A DNA stretch of 64,000 nt from Roridomyces roridus (lineage: Eukaryota > Basidiomycota > Agaricomycetes > Agaricales > Mycenaceae), in NCBI GenBank assembly GCA_029378245.1, contig JARKIF010000020.1, positions 434,001 through 498,000 of the forward strand. The letters run 5' to 3'. Below, in pieces: positions 32,416 through 44,869 of the stretch. The position numbers and the translations under genes are program-made. Position 1 is the first letter of the stretch, and each line of letters opens with the position of its first letter. The notes beneath the pieces are model-generated. The model was not told the origin of the DNA and did not search any database. It worked only from the letters and a program-made list of their open reading frames with translations.

Positions 32416-33938
32416 TCTGTCAGCACAGGTGTCGGAAAAATCAAAATTGGCTTGGACTGGCTGGAGACCTGTTCCAAGCCGTTTCAAGGTCGTAATCCTA
32501 ACCGTGGCTTGCTACGCACAGGTCAGAATGTTGCAACCACTCTCAAACAAACAGCATTGTTACAAACACTTTCAAGCACCCGTGTCAAAGGCCATCAAAA
32601 ACAAGGAATCTCATGCCTGAATCTGCCGGGGACAGATCACTGCGATGAGTGATTGGGTATCAGCTTTGATAAGTTCCTCTTCCGCTGGTCAATTTGACTC
32701 CACCACTCCAGCAATTTACGGTAAAGCTACGTCACACATGTATGTATGTGTGTAAAAACTCCACGGGTCATGACTGAGTTTTGTAGCTTGTTCGAGCTAC
32801 CGGTTGCGGTCCAATGCGTGAAAGGCAGCTGATTGTCGAGCGTAAAAAGTCGAACCACCTTGGATGATCATATCAACACGATGGCTTACCTCGGAGCTGT
32901 TGATTGGGCTGATCCCAGGTTTGATCAGCCTGGCCTGCAACTGCTTGGAACTCGGGACAAACCTTCAGAGTGGTTGGAACCCTTATTCTCCCTTCCAGTG
33001 GCTTGGGACACGTTGGAAGCCTCTATGCCGAGGCTTTGAACACCTTGGAAGTGGTCTGAAGGCCACATTCCAGTCCAATCCGTTGCAAGTCAAACCACTT
33101 TTTTCCGACAGGGTTGTGCGGACTAATGTCCGCACAGCTCCGCACACACACACGGCTGCACATGTACACGACCTCTGCCGACGTGGATGGACCCCTTTGG
33201 GCTGCCCCCCGCACTGTTTCGTTCGCCGCAAGCTGGCCCAAGTGAGTTTACTCTGTCATTTAAGAGATGGTCTTGATGGCTGGCTGACGTGACGTGGGAT
33301 TGACTGGCGCCGGGCCGACAACGATTTTGTCCGCATTGGCACTACAATGGACTACAATATTGCTATTGACCTTTACAATCTCATCATGCCTTCAACTCAC
33401 GAGCCAATGCTCGTCGCCAGCGCCCTTCGGGAGACCAAATCTTGATATCAACGATTCTATAGTGGTGAGAAAAGTGGTGATAAGGCGTGGGTCATTGCCA
33501 GCGTCGCCGTGTCGATAGAGGACACTTGTCAGAAGTGGGTGCGTCGAGTTCGGGCAACGGCGTGGACGAGAGGGGCACAGAGGGGCGGAGGTGTGTGGAC
33601 GAGGTGTGGACGCCAAGTCAGCACACGGCTGCAGACTAGTCGGCACATGTCGGCAATGCTGTGCTATTTTTGATGTCCGCACATTGGTTTCCAGGGGTCG
33701 GCTAAGGTCCGCAACCCGTCAACACATGTCGCCCAACGTTGGTCGACGGCACCTCGGAACGCAGTGAGCCCCTGCACGAGCTTGGGGGCCTGGGGTATAT
33801 ACAACTACTTACTTTTTCGTCAGTTGTATATAGTCTGGTCCCGAGACTAGGCCTGGGGGCGGGCATACCACAAGCCGCACGCCGGATTCCCAAGGATTTT
33901 CATTCATTTTCTTCTGATTCCACTGTTCGCCAAATTTT
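32416..33938. other. Repeat-rich gene-free stretch
   Basis: Recurring GTCCGCAC/GTGCGGAC and GGCACATGTC words at 33110-33310 and 33590-33680, likely transposon debris. A short hairpin TATATACAACT..AGTTGTATATA (33796-33832). No ORF with recognisable content. Confidence 0.4.
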
Positions 33939-36900
33939 TTTTGGCCACCTCTGGGACCCATATATCCCTTCTAACTAGAATGCACACACCATGCATATGT
34001 CCATTCTAATTAGAAGGGTTAGAACGATTTCCCCCTAGCTGCAAGAAAGGCTGGGATAAAGGCTGCAATAAAGTCACAATATATCAGTAAGGACTTACAA
34101 AGTACAAGTAGGCAGAGTATTGTTGCAATAAAGGTGTTGCCGAGTGATCCCCATCATGATGTTACCCAAAAGGGAAGTCCAAGACAAAAACAAGTCAATC
34201 TTCGAGCCTACTTGCAATACTTCACTTATTAATCTCATCCCATTCAATTCCGTTCGATTCACACCACAGGGATACTTTTTTTTTGGCTATCCAAACACTA
34301 GATTGCATTTCTATGCAGAACAGAAGACAGCAGTTGTATGCAGAGGACATGTACTTATTGGGAAAGGAAGATGCCGCCGACACCAGTAATGCGGGACTGG
34401 CCAATCAAGGGGAAGCCGCATGCAGGAGCGGGAGAGCAGCCCGGTAGTTGGATCGCATCCATCACCACCTTATTCTTGTCAAAACCCCCCCGCGAAAGAC
34501 CTTGCGGCGAGCGTTCACTCGAGTGTATAGTCTTGACCCGGTGCACCGAGCAGGGTTGTCGGGGACAGCCGCACTGTCGAAGGAATTCGAAGGTCCAGCG
34601 TATGGGATCGGACACCACACGGGCGGAACATACACGCGGCGAATGGTGGAGAGCGGTGGAATGAGAAAAAGCGCAAAAGAAGGTAGATGGTAGGGCGGGT
34701 GGGAAGGGGAGAAGGAGGAAGGAGGGAAAGACAGCACACCTCGTAGTGCGAGATTCCGGAGCACTAGCCCGCGAGTGAAACACATCCCACCTCCAGTGTT
34801 TGGCCCTCCAAGAGCAAACCGTGAACGCGCCACACAAGTGGAGGCGGAGTCAAAGACTCAGAGGGTGCGAGGGTGCCACTTTTGATTAGAGATAGGCGGG
34901 TATCGCTTCGGTGCATGAGCGCCTGGCTGGGGCTTTGGTGTTGTCGGTCCCATAATGAGATGCTATGAGATAGCAAGCGGGATCGCAGAGGATTGCGGGT
35001 GGGCACGGGCGGAGGCAACGAGTAGCCACACAGACCGACGGGACAGCAGACCTCGAATCAGGCTCCAAAAAAAGAAAAGCGAGAAATGGCGTCATTTCGG
35101 ATGCAATGCGCATGCCGGACCGATTGCCGTACCCTTGCTCGCCTTGCTTTCTCCCACTCCCAACTCTACCATCCAACGAACGCGAACCAGTACTCACGCT
35201 AAGGCTCTGGATTACTTAGCTTCAGATCTCTTGCTCTCGCTAGCCGACAGTACTCTCAACTCATTCTCTCGGCGTCCTGTTTAGCCAGCGAGCACATTCG
35301 GGGCGTCGAATTTCCACTCTCATTTGTCCTGCTGTCTTTTTTTTCTACCCTCGCTTTGAGAGCTCTACTTCCCTGAATTTCATCCATTCTGCCACCAACA
35401 GTCCTTTCCCGAATCTCCGTCTCCTCAATCCCATATATACTCATAGCTTAATAGCTTTTAACGAGCACGTTCTCTCTGTGACTGGAAGCCATCAACTAGG
35501 CGGGGGATGCACTTTCCAAGTATGACCAAGTGAGCTTTGAAATTTGACGCTCCATCGCCTTGAATACATTGTTGGTTTACACCTGCCCTGTCCCCATCAT
35601 CCGTCGGCACCACCAAAGCCGCACTCCCTTGGGTCCGATGGTAACATCACCGTCTCTGTCGCTCTGTGTGGAACCCCATCGCCCTCGGACGAATAGGAGA
35701 CTGCTGCATATCCGCCTCCATCGCCCTCTGTATCCCACACACCCCGCCGAGCCTTGGTTCCCGTGAACTTGGTCTTGGCCGGATCTGTACCGCCGCTATG
35801 CAACACGCAATGTCTTTGGTTCCTGGAGAATCCCGTTCCAACTCCAAAGAAAAAAATCAAATGCCTCCCATCATTCGTGGTAGGTCAGTGACGCCATTTC
35901 TTTTCCTCCATGGTGGACTCAAAACTCGCACATCAACGAAAGTCTGACTCAATTCTGGGTACCAGGAGTGCACAGAAGGTATTCCGTGCAAAACCGGAGC
36001 CCTGAAGAGTCGTATTCATTCTCCTCAAACTGTTTGTTTTCGGAGATCATATGCAGTTTTGTACCACATGAAGTCGTCGTGTCGGGTCGAGAATTTGCAT
36101 GAGGCGATAGAGAACTAATCCAAACACTCTGGGCAAATGATATTGTAGAATGCCTCCCGAGTAGGTTTACCCAGGAGGACATTTGGGTCGTAGTCTGGAT
36201 TGCAGGTAATTTTGCCCAGCACAACCTCCAGCGAATCGTCATCTGCTAGAAATTTATTTAATGAAGTGTATTAGCGACCTGGACTGAAAGGAAGGCCCGA
36301 GGTTGGTCGAATGCGCACACTAAATCACCCTCGAGCACGGAATCGGCTTCCTAGGAGATTTTGAAGGCGGATTTGAGGCAGATGCTGCTATTATATGGAG
36401 ACAGGGATCCAGTGGATAGCTCTACATGGATGTATAGGGGAGTCGCTGGTGCTCAGGGCGTTGAACCGTTGTTTTTCAACGCGAGTTTGGGCAGTTGATT
36501 GTTGTTGATTTGTCATGTGATCGCCCAACGCTCTCTCTCTCCGACATCCATCTCCTCAGAGTCCTCTCCTCATCCCCTTTCTCGGACGACCTCCCCGAGC
36601 CAACACCGCCGCTTCTCGATATGAACCAAACTCTGGCGGGTTGGCCTTCACTTGTGGCCGCCTGGCACGATTGATATCGTTCCGAGGGGTATTCCGTGGC
36701 TTCGCAGAGTGGTGCGTCGCCTCCCTCTCAATATTGACCTGTCTTGTTCATGAAGTCTCAAGAATTGCTTCTGCTCCCTGTAAGACCTCCAGCGGCTCCT
36801 GCTCACATTGTCGCGATGCCAACGGCACTGCTACGTGGCAGGATATCACCCTCTCCCGCCCGGTGTTTTGCTACTGCACATCACTCCTACTCCTCCCAAA

Positions 36901-38076
36901 CCGCGCTCTCTCCCCATGCGTTCCGTCCTGCATCGGTCCCGAACTTGTGTACCTTGTGTGCTGGGGAATCCATGGTGTACTATGCGGTAAGCATTTATCC
37001 TTCGCTCCTCCCCCTCATTCGGCCGAGCTGTAAACCGCCGGGAAGAGATCCGCCCCTGGAACTCCCAACCCGCGTTGGCGTCTACGCTGAATTCTTGGTA
37101 TCCATCCAAGACTCACAACTTGCAGATGATCCTCCTCATTGCCCGCATTGACATGATCGTCCGACGCCTCCATTTCGCTCGCGGTGTGCATTCTCCGCAG
37201 CATCGCTCCCTCCCCATTTACTCCCTGCACTCCACCGAGTTGATTTCTCATCCCCGGAATGACGGAAATCACGCCCTTGTCGTCCATATCCATGTCTGGC
37301 GTGTACTCCCTATATTCGCCCATATCTGTGCATCATCCGGTCTTGCGCTCCCCATCCTCCCCCGACGTTTGGCTCTTTCCAGGCCTCCCACACAGTGCAT
37401 ATTGCGGATGAATGCCGACTTCTGCACAGATCGACAGGAGCGGTGACAGCCAGGACGACGACCACGACGACTGTCCACTAACACCACCACCACATCCATC
37501 ATCCTCCCCAGCGCCCGCTATCCTGCGCTCCATCCTTCGCCGCCATCTTGCTCTCACATGCGAGATACACCTGTTGTTACTTGCTTTACGCGGAGGTATA
37601 GCACGCATATGGGAGCAGGCAAGCGAAGGACACTGGTGGGCATACAGGGATACTGGCATATCCGGTAACGAGGGCCCGGGGCGGGGAGGAGCATGCAGAT
37701 GGGTCCGCCGCGTCGGGGGGGCCGAGGAGATGCCGGTGGACATGGATGGGGACCCGATGGCAGAGCCGGGAATGGCAGGCGGGGCTGAAAACCGGGGGGA
37801 AACTATTGCAAAGTATGCAGAATGTCCATAGAAATTGACTTCCTTTTTGGGTAAGATCATGATGAGGGATCACTCGGACATCTTTATTGCAACCACAATC
37901 TACCTACTTGTACTTGGTAAGTCCCTACGTAGATATTGCAACTTTATTGCAACTTTTATCCCGGCCTTTCTTGCAGCTAGGGGGAAATCGTTCTAACCCT
38001 TCTAATTAGAATGGACATATGCATGGTGTGTCCATTCTAGTTAGAAGGGATATATGGGTCCCAGAGGTGTTTTGGC
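33939..38076. mobile_element. 4,124-bp element with long terminal inverted repeats and 7-bp target duplication
   Basis: The element is 33946-38069. The ends are inverted repeats of about 235 bp (33946-34180 and about 37846-38069), matching almost perfectly for the outer 130 bp and about 80% inside. They start CACCTCTGGGACCC. They are flanked by TTTTGGC at 33939-33945 and 38070-38076. Each end also holds its own hairpin, CCCTTCTAACTAGAATG..CATTCTAATTAGAAGGG. The 3.7-kb interior has no transposase-like ORF; ORFs of 130-175 codons at 36641-37151 and 37333-37860 (the latter starting inside the right repeat) have no domain. A non-autonomous relative of a long-TIR DNA transposon (MULE- or P-like by target size) is the best reading. 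The superfamily is open. Confidence 0.75.
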
Positions 38077-38660
38077 AGAGTCGATCGGCTTATAATACCA
38101 GGACAGGGAGTTGAACCAAGGCCCAAGGCCCAACAGCCCGGGGTCGGTGACACGGTAAACCATTGACATGAACATGCTTGGGTGGGTAACTGGTGCAATG
38201 CGATAGAGGTACCGCTGGCAAAAGAACCACTTACACGTCAAATGGAGACATGGAGAGTCGAACCCCGCCCCGTCTGCAGGAAATTTGAGCGTGCCACCGT
38301 CCAGACGCCTCCACTTGCAGTCACCAGCTCGTCTTCGCTATCACTGCAACCAGTTCAACAGCTAGACTCCATGAATGCATCTGTGAGACTTGGACAGGCA
38401 GTGCCATCTGCCGAAACTGGGCGAAACTTGGTTAAGCTCGATTTGCGGGGCTGCCCTCTCATCAGTTGATCCACTTTCATCTCGGGGGGAAACAAAAACT
38501 CGGGGATTGGCATTCGACGAAATGGCATTGGCAGGAATTGAACCTGTCGTGCCTGCTCTGAGCCTCATGATCACAGGGTCACAAATCGGGTTTAAAGAAT
38601 ATTCATATACATAGATTTCCCAAATACACCAGAAAATCCTGTGGGTACCGGCTGGCACGT
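38077..38660. repeat. Intergenic DNA with two tRNA-like motifs
   Basis: Minus-strand B-box-like motifs lie at about 38255-38267 (GGGGTTCGACTCTCC) and 38531-38545 (CAGGTTCAATTCCTG, a good T-stem-loop). Neither has a complete tRNA body. No ORF of note. Confidence 0.35.
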
Positions 38661-38915
38661 TCAGATGCAGTTGTTCTGATCCGTCCTGCAGCGCTGGGGG
38701 GTGGGCCGCCAGTTAAAATCAATTAAATGTTCAAGGTCATGGAAACTTACAGCCTCAGCGCGTGCCGCAGCCTCGCCGTTGGTGTTCGCGTTGACGGGAG
38801 TGGCCGAAACGCCGATGAGAGCAACTGGAGTTTGTCAGATGATGTGGATGAGTGGTGTGTTAGAACGAGACATACAGCTTGAGAGCAAGACAGCGACGAA
38901 GACTTTGTAGAGCAT
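38661..38915 (-). CDS. Small secreted peptide precursor with a two-Cys tail
   Basis: Three exons: 38915-38876, 38824-38751 and 38693-38661 (introns 51 and 57 nt, GTATGT..CAG and GTAAGT..CAG), 48 aa. The first ~22 residues are a signal peptide (M-L-Y-K-V-F-V-A-V-L-L-S-S..V-S-A-T-P). Then follow a short Asn/Ala/Glu linker (A-A-A-R-A-E-A) and the tail R-C-R-T-D-Q-N-N-C-I. The two Cys could form one disulfide loop. A TATA-like TATTTAAA is found about 80 bp upstream. The gene is too short for a domain call. An effector, toxin-like or signalling peptide are all possible; the function is unknown. Confidence 0.5.
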
Positions 38916-39485
38916 AATTGTGATCGTGTGGTTTTGCTGAGCTGGAGATGTTGTGGCTGGAGTGGATGGGGACTGGAAAAAAGACATGGCTTCGTTTAAA
39001 TACTGTACTGTGTACATCAAGCCAAGTCGGCGGAGCGGACGTTCTTTCTTGGCAAACCGGACATCCACCGATATGCGGAGGTTGAGCTGGTTCATCGGTC
39101 ATTTCGCGCTACACGGTGCAAGTTTATGGGCTTCAGTCATCTCGCATCGCCGATTGGGGAGCGAAATTTTCCAATCCCGCCGAGTCTTGGCATTGATGCA
39201 TCCTGATTTCGTCAAGACCTCGTTTTTAGGCTACTTGGAATTCATGTACCTGGATGGGGTGCGGGATATTCAACCTAGAACACCAATTCAGTCAACCGAA
39301 TTTGTGAATCTTCAGCACGCCGCCTCTTCCGAAATCGCCGAAACAGAGAGAATCATGTGGGAGGACTGTTCCAAGAATGTCGAGCGCAGAGCAGGTCATA
39401 GAACGAGAAGACTTGAATATTATCATTCAGTACCAACACGGTATCCTGATTGCAATCGGCAACAAGAAAAAACTCGGCTCGCACG
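38916..39485. other. Region between the small peptide gene and the MYND gene; no gene
   Basis: Promoter side of the 38661-38915 gene and 3' flank of the MYND gene. A plus-strand ORF (38953-39558) partly overlaps the MYND coding strand and has no domain. Confidence 0.4.
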
Positions 39486-41013
39486 TCACAAAGGTGCCGG
39501 ATTCCCCAACCTCTCCATCGCCTTCCGATTCATCTCCTTCAACTCGGTGCCCGTATAATCCCTCGCCTTGATCCCAAACTGCGCAAGCTTCCCCTCCATC
39601 CCGAGCTTCAACAACGCCTGCAATCGCTTCGTGTTGTGATCGTCCCCGACGAATTCCATCATGAACCACGGGAGGACAGTTGACCCGCCGCCGCCGCGGG
39701 GAATCTCCACACCGAACGAATCGTAAATATCGACAAGTCGGTCGGCGGGGTCCAAGATCGTCCTGGCTCGACACATGCGCTCGACGACGGGGAGGAGGTG
39801 CTTGCACGCCTCAGGTGAGCTCTCAGCGATCTGAAATGGGGATATCTCCAACTAATTCGCGAAGCAGGAGTAGCGAACGCACCTCAAGAATCTTATCCCC
39901 CGGGACTGTCCGTCCAGTAGCCGAGCCAGGCCGCCCAGGACTCAGCATGGCGAAGCACAAGTCGAGGATCCGCGTACCGACAATGTCAGGCCAGTACTTT
40001 TGCATCGGGAGCGCCACGCCGGAAAGCAATGTATCCAACTCGTCATATGGGCGCGTCCAGCTCAAACACCTGCGCACGAGTTGGTCGATCAGATCCGTCG
40101 AAGGCTGTCCGTGGGCGAAGAGCACCGTAGTTCCGCTAGAGAGACGGAAGCAGCCTGTATGGTCGTACCACGGTCCGTGGCGGACGAAGATGTCGAGGAG
40201 AGCCGTGTTTTGCTCGCGCGTAAAGTGACGGAGGTGGGGGAAGAGACCGGCGAGGATGTTGGCGTTGACTTGGGTTTGCCACATCGGTTGGTTGTTGCTC
40301 GGCAGGCGGACGTTGAGGACGGCGTCCAGCACGATGTCGACCCATTTACGGGCGTCGCTGCATGTCGTGTCACGTTAGTGGGGTGAGATGCTCCAAAGGC
40401 ATAAGAACGCACGTTATCGGAGAGAGGAACGTCTTCCAGAACCGCTGCGCCTTGCGATGGTCAACCCGCGCATTGTTCTCCCATTCCTCCCGCACCGACC
40501 CGTCCAAGCGCCAAAACTTGGCAGATCCATCCTTCTCATCGTAAAACTCTGCGCCTCTGTGCACTGTCTGGGAAAATGTATCCAGAGAAAAAAAGGAAAC
40601 GCACGTCACCCCAGATATCAAATCCGGTTCTAGACCAAGCTGCAGGGTATCCTGGTAGATGCTGTGTTGCGCGCCGACGCGGATGAGCTGCTGTAGGTCT
40701 GTTGGAGAACCCCGGCGCAGCGACGTCGGCGACGGTACATCGGACGGAGAGGATGAAGACGCGACGGAGGTGGCAGCCTTGCACGCGATCTTGTGCGTCT
40801 TCCAATCACCTAAAAATCGTCATTGGAGGGGATACAAAACGGGGGAAGAAGAAGACGAACCTCGTTGGCATTCCTTCGAGCAATACGACACTGAAATTTG
40901 GATAAGCGAGGATGAAAGGGAGATGGAAGGTACGACGCGCCTGCTTTACACGACGAGCAACGGTTGGCGGCGGGCTCTCCGCAGATGCAGACGACGAGAG
41001 GCTCAGACATCAT
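39486..41013 (-). CDS. MYND zinc-finger protein (paralog A)
   Basis: Six exons: 41013-40941, 40890-40861, 40809-40605, 40556-40413, 40357-39883, 39830-39486. Total 1,272 nt, 423 aa. The MYND finger is at the start: C-I-C-G..N-R-C-S-S-C-K-A, then V-S-Y-C-S-K-E-C-Q-R and D-W-K-T-H-K-I-A-C, spread over exons 1-3. The rest (helical, about 350 aa) matches the paralog at 48342-49869 throughout, including H-G-Q-P-S-T-D-L and the end R-L-G-N-P-A-P-L. Intron 1 starts with GC (AG|GCGCGT) instead of GT. MYND fingers mediate protein contacts; mushroom genomes hold many such genes of unknown role. The second of two adjacent ATGs (41010) could also be the start. Confidence 0.82.
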
Positions 41014-41472
41014 CTTTGTGGGCGCGAGGGTTTCTGAGAGAGTGGCTGCGAGTGGCGCGATGGTGGCGAAGGACAAGAGATTTGCAGTTGACAATTGTTT
41101 ACACGTCGGCCTGTCATGCCGACATCAAAGCTCCGTCAGGGGTCGGATTTGTCGGCCTTTTGATGTCTGTGCCAACGAAATCCCCCTTCCAGCCCCAACG
41201 CCTCGGGCTGCTCCAACCTCGAAAACGCTCGATACTTCCCAAGGACTCGCACTCAAACGTGTTGAACTCCTGCATCGCGAAGTCGACGGTGGTAAGGATG
41301 TTCGAAGTTCGGAACAATACAAGAATTATTCCTCGACTGCGGGGCATAAGTCGCTACCGAGTATTGATGCCAGCGAGGCCCAACGGAGCTCAAACACATT
41401 AATCAATGGATAACTTCTGTGGTACTACATTGTGTACAAATTTGGGTCCTTCAGTAAGTGGACTCGAGCCAC

Positions 41473-41944
41473 TCAGCAGTTGTTCGGGCCACAAGCCCCC
41501 TATCGAACCAATCAGCCACCCCACTTCACGGGATCAACAAAGGAATCCACTCACCCCAACAAACCGATAACTCTGATCACTCGGATCAAGCACTTTACAG
41601 AACCCCGTCGCAGTAAACGTGTTGCTCGAGCTCTGGCAGCTACACGATCCATCTCCGTGAGTGATGACGAAACAGAATTGGTTGTCGTCTGTGGTTCCGA
41701 GGCCCGTGTTGGGGATGAAGACGGAGCCGCGTCCGGCTTCGCCTAGGCAGCCTGGGTTCCGGATGTCGACGCCGATCCCGCCGTTTTGGGTGCAGCCGGC
41801 GTCGTCGAAAAAGTTTGCGCTGTGCGACGGGTATGAGTGGGATGCTGGGCGGTAGGGATGATAGGAATGGACGTACAAGAAGTCACCCTTGACAACGCTG
41901 GCAGCGGCGACGAGAGTAAGGAAAAGGGTGGTTGTAGTGAACAT
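41473..41944 (-). CDS. Small secreted cysteine-rich protein
   Basis: Three exons: 41944-41877, 41819-41555 and 41499-41473 (introns 57 and 55 nt), 119 aa. A signal peptide (about residues 1-19, ..L-V-A-A-A-S-V-V-K-G) is followed by a domain with eight Cys: A-G-C-T, P-G-C-L, Q-F-C-F, S-C-S-C, G-F-C-K, G-A-C and a final N-N-C. The even number suggests disulfides and an extracellular protein. The terminal exon adds only eight residues but brings two Cys, which supports the model. TATAAAA at 42002-42008 on the minus strand is about 60 bp upstream. No named family recognised; it fits the class of fungal small secreted proteins. Confidence 0.75.
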
Positions 41945-42001
41945 TGTTGTGCTGTGGTTGCTTTGTTGCTTTCTGAAGAAATGAGCCTCAATCTCAGAGG
42001 C

Positions 42002-42008
42002 TTTTATA
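42002..42008 (-). promoter_or_regulatory. TATA box of the cysteine-rich secreted protein gene
   Basis: TATAAAA on the minus strand, 58 bp upstream of the ATG at 41944. Confidence 0.6.
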
Positions 42009-43854
42009 CCCTGGATGGTGCGCCGCGGCCACATCCTTCGAACCGTTGAAGTTTGAGCTCTCCACCTCACTCCACTTGGTCACGGACTGCAAGCACCAAC
42101 AAGCGCCCAGCGTAACATGATGCCTTGCCGTCCTGTGCGCGGATGGAGCATACGAGTGGAGAATGAGTCTATTGAACACACTGCAGTCCTATTGGACTCA
42201 ATGTAGCGCCTAAACGTTCAAATTTGAGAACTCCACCTCACCCCACTTGAACACGCACCGCAAATGAAAAGGCATCCAGCGGTGGAGGAGGCAATACTTA
42301 GATCTATTGAACAGAGTGGAGTCACACCCGCTGCTGCGGAGGAAATGGATACCGAGATGAATGTGTTGTCAACCGCACAGCCGGCGCTCTGTGGAGAACG
42401 ACATTAATTCTGTTTCTATTCCTTCCGGGTATTCCGAGCCTGTTCCGAAGTTTCCAGCATGAAAAGGTGGAGTTGCTCAGGGTAGTACAGGTAGCCTGCT
42501 CAGGATGAGTATATATGGATAATGCAATTATGACCGGGAAGGAAGTCTCACCGCGTCGATGCTTTATTCCAACGATCTCCTCCGCCATGGCTGCGGAATC
42601 ATAGACGAGCAGGACACTCGGCAGAGTAGTCAGAGACGCAGGGTACCAGATGGACAATACGGTCTCGCGATGAGTAGGTCCATTCAAGGGAAGTACGTAC
42701 GTACACGATCAGCGCGCGGAGTCGTCAATGTCTCTATATCTGTGTGGAGCGCATCGACCCACCCAGCGACAAATCTAAGCTTGTTCACACCTGGATCAAA
42801 CTCTGTGCTGTTCTACGATCCATTTATCAGACGAGGTCGGAGACAGAACTTTCCACTCACCGCTTCTCCCCTTCCCCGCGAATCCGCATTAGTATCCCAG
42901 CGGTATAGGGACACACATACACAGTTCGGCGTGTGTATGGACGCGGCAGTTATTTCAAGTCTTGTCGACCCAGATGGAGCGCAGCAAACAGAGTAGATCA
43001 AGGGGCTTCAAAAATGCGAATTTCTTGTATGGGGTCTCCAATGTGTGATGTAGACTCTTGGGAGTATAGGAAAAATTATTTGAGGCTAATCGGCCCAGCG
43101 GTTGTCGAGAAAGAATGAAAAGGATTATTACTATATCGGTGGGGAGGGGTAGGTACAGCCACTACCAAATATGGTAACTGCATGAGTGCGAGTTGGCGGG
43201 AGTTCGATTCAGTGAACCGGCAGAAGCTTGGGGCATTTTTTATTCGCTACTTGCACACCTTTTGAGTGGCCTGATAGGCTCAATATGCATTGTGTACACA
43301 GAAAATATATATTCCTTCAATACTGGGGCTCTTGTGTAGTGTACTGAGGCGATGTTGCCCGGAGATAATGCCTAAAAAGGAAGATCTGATGGGATCAATC
43401 ATTACGTAGGGAGGGAGGGTCCCTCGACCCTCTGAAAAAAAAAATTTGGAAGGTATGTTACATTTTTCTTATCGTTGAAGCTCCTTGGAGTAGATAGGCA
43501 AGACCAGCGGAGATGATGGAAGTCAAGAACAAGAAGCGATCCGACATCATTGATCGGGACCACTGGCACACAGATGCACGGTCACGTGAAAATGTTTTTG
43601 CCATCCGATTCCCTATGCCCAGCACCTGAGTGCAAACATGGATGTCCCGCAGACTGATTTCCTGTTTAGTACCGCCTTGTACCTTGGGCCGGGTCCTTGG
43701 CTTAGGACCAGTGTCGTAATCCCAATTGATCCGGCCTTGTACTTTTACAACAACCACTCTCGAAGTCCCTGCTCTTGTATTACCGTTTCCATGGGCGACG
43801 ACCCAAAAGTACTGCTCTCGCCATCTTGTCACTGACGAGCTATCTCTCAGCGCC
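42009..43854. other. Intergenic stretch with a local duplication and one tRNA-like unit
   Basis: A diverged direct repeat of about 125 bp lies at about 42045-42195 and 42205-42330 (shared: CTCCACCTCACYCCACTT, GTCTATTGAACA/ATCTATTGAACA). A plus-strand tRNA-like B-box GAGTTCGATTC at about 43200-43212 is followed by a six-T run near 43238. No gene supported. Confidence 0.45.
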
Positions 43855-44869
43855 ATGGGCAACACCCCCTCGATCTTCCAACCAACACCGCAAGAGCATG
43901 CCGCACGGATGGCAACGCTGTTGGAATGCAAACGCGCTGCTAAAGTCGTATGGCCGCCTCGAGAGACTCTTCCGCCTGGGTGCGTCATCTACGTCGGTCC
44001 TCCATTTGTGGCCGACTGCGATACCACAGACAAATCTGCGTTCAATTCTACTTCTTCCGCCACCGACTGCGCGAAGGATGCAGGCCTGATATCGAGGGAA
44101 CGCTTCTGCTGAAGGCGTCGGGGCAGTTGAGTCTTTGGGATGTGCGGATGATGTGGGGGCTCGAGACGTGTTCGGTGAGTGACTCCAACGCTCCGGGGAC
44201 GAGGTTGACCTGAGACAACCCCAGATAATCGACCCGGAGGATATGAAGTTGGGGTTTCCTTTGGATGCGAACGTTGTTCCGGCGGAAATCGTGCGTCGAC
44301 TTGTTGAACGAGACGGTTACATCAAAGTCATCGGTGCGTTCAAGCATCTTCACCTCGATTCCTCTTCCGCTGTTGAACGTTGAAGTATCCCAGAACCGCA
44401 CGCCTCGTACCCAACCCTCCTCATCCGCCACCTCCGACACATCTCAATCCCACTGACATCTATGCTGCTCTCTCTCTCGGCATCCATCATCGCAAACGCC
44501 CGGTCGACAGCTGAAAAACACCGCCCCACACTCCGCAGGCTACGTTCCTCCCTTTCCTCCTCGAACCACTACCGGTTCTATCTCGCCGACGGGCGGCATA
44601 TCGATTGGCTGCGCGTGGCCTTCCTCATCTTTATCCTACTGGTCTCATTAACCGTCCTTGTCTGGGTCATGGACATTGATCTCGGTGTGTTGCGCGCGGT
44701 GGATAACTTATGCTGCACGCTCGAGTCGTCCGTCGGTCTGAGATTCGTTTTTGTTTACACGTTGGCGGGCTCATTCTTGGAGGCTCCAGAGAGATATGGT
44801 GTGGCTTTGGAAGAGAAAGGGAAGGACAAGCCGACTGGAGGGCCATTGTTGGTCCTGTCGGCGTTTTGA
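43855..44869 (+). CDS. Unknown membrane protein with one C-terminal transmembrane segment
   Basis: Four exons: 43855-43979, 44030-44174, 44225-44333 and 44394-44869, with introns of 50, 50 and 60 nt; 855 nt, 284 aa. The start lies in GCCATGG. Exon phases 2-0-1 all close and the joined text is free of stops, although single ORFs in the region are short. Residues about 10-125 are mixed charged/aromatic (W-P-P-R-E-T-L-P-P-G; F-Y-F-F-R-H-R-L-R-E-G). A basic, Ser-rich stretch (about 150-180) precedes a hydrophobic segment (V-A-F-L-I-F-I-L-L-V-S-L-T-V-L-V-W-V, about 193-212). No signal peptide. I do not recognise the family. The last exon could contain a further unrecognised intron. Confidence 0.6.

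Noticed and set aside
34355..34837. 160-codon minus-strand ORF inside the long-TIR element as transposase
   Set aside because: No DDE/D or zinc-finger pattern, Pro/Ser-biased text, and several overlapping frames equally open.
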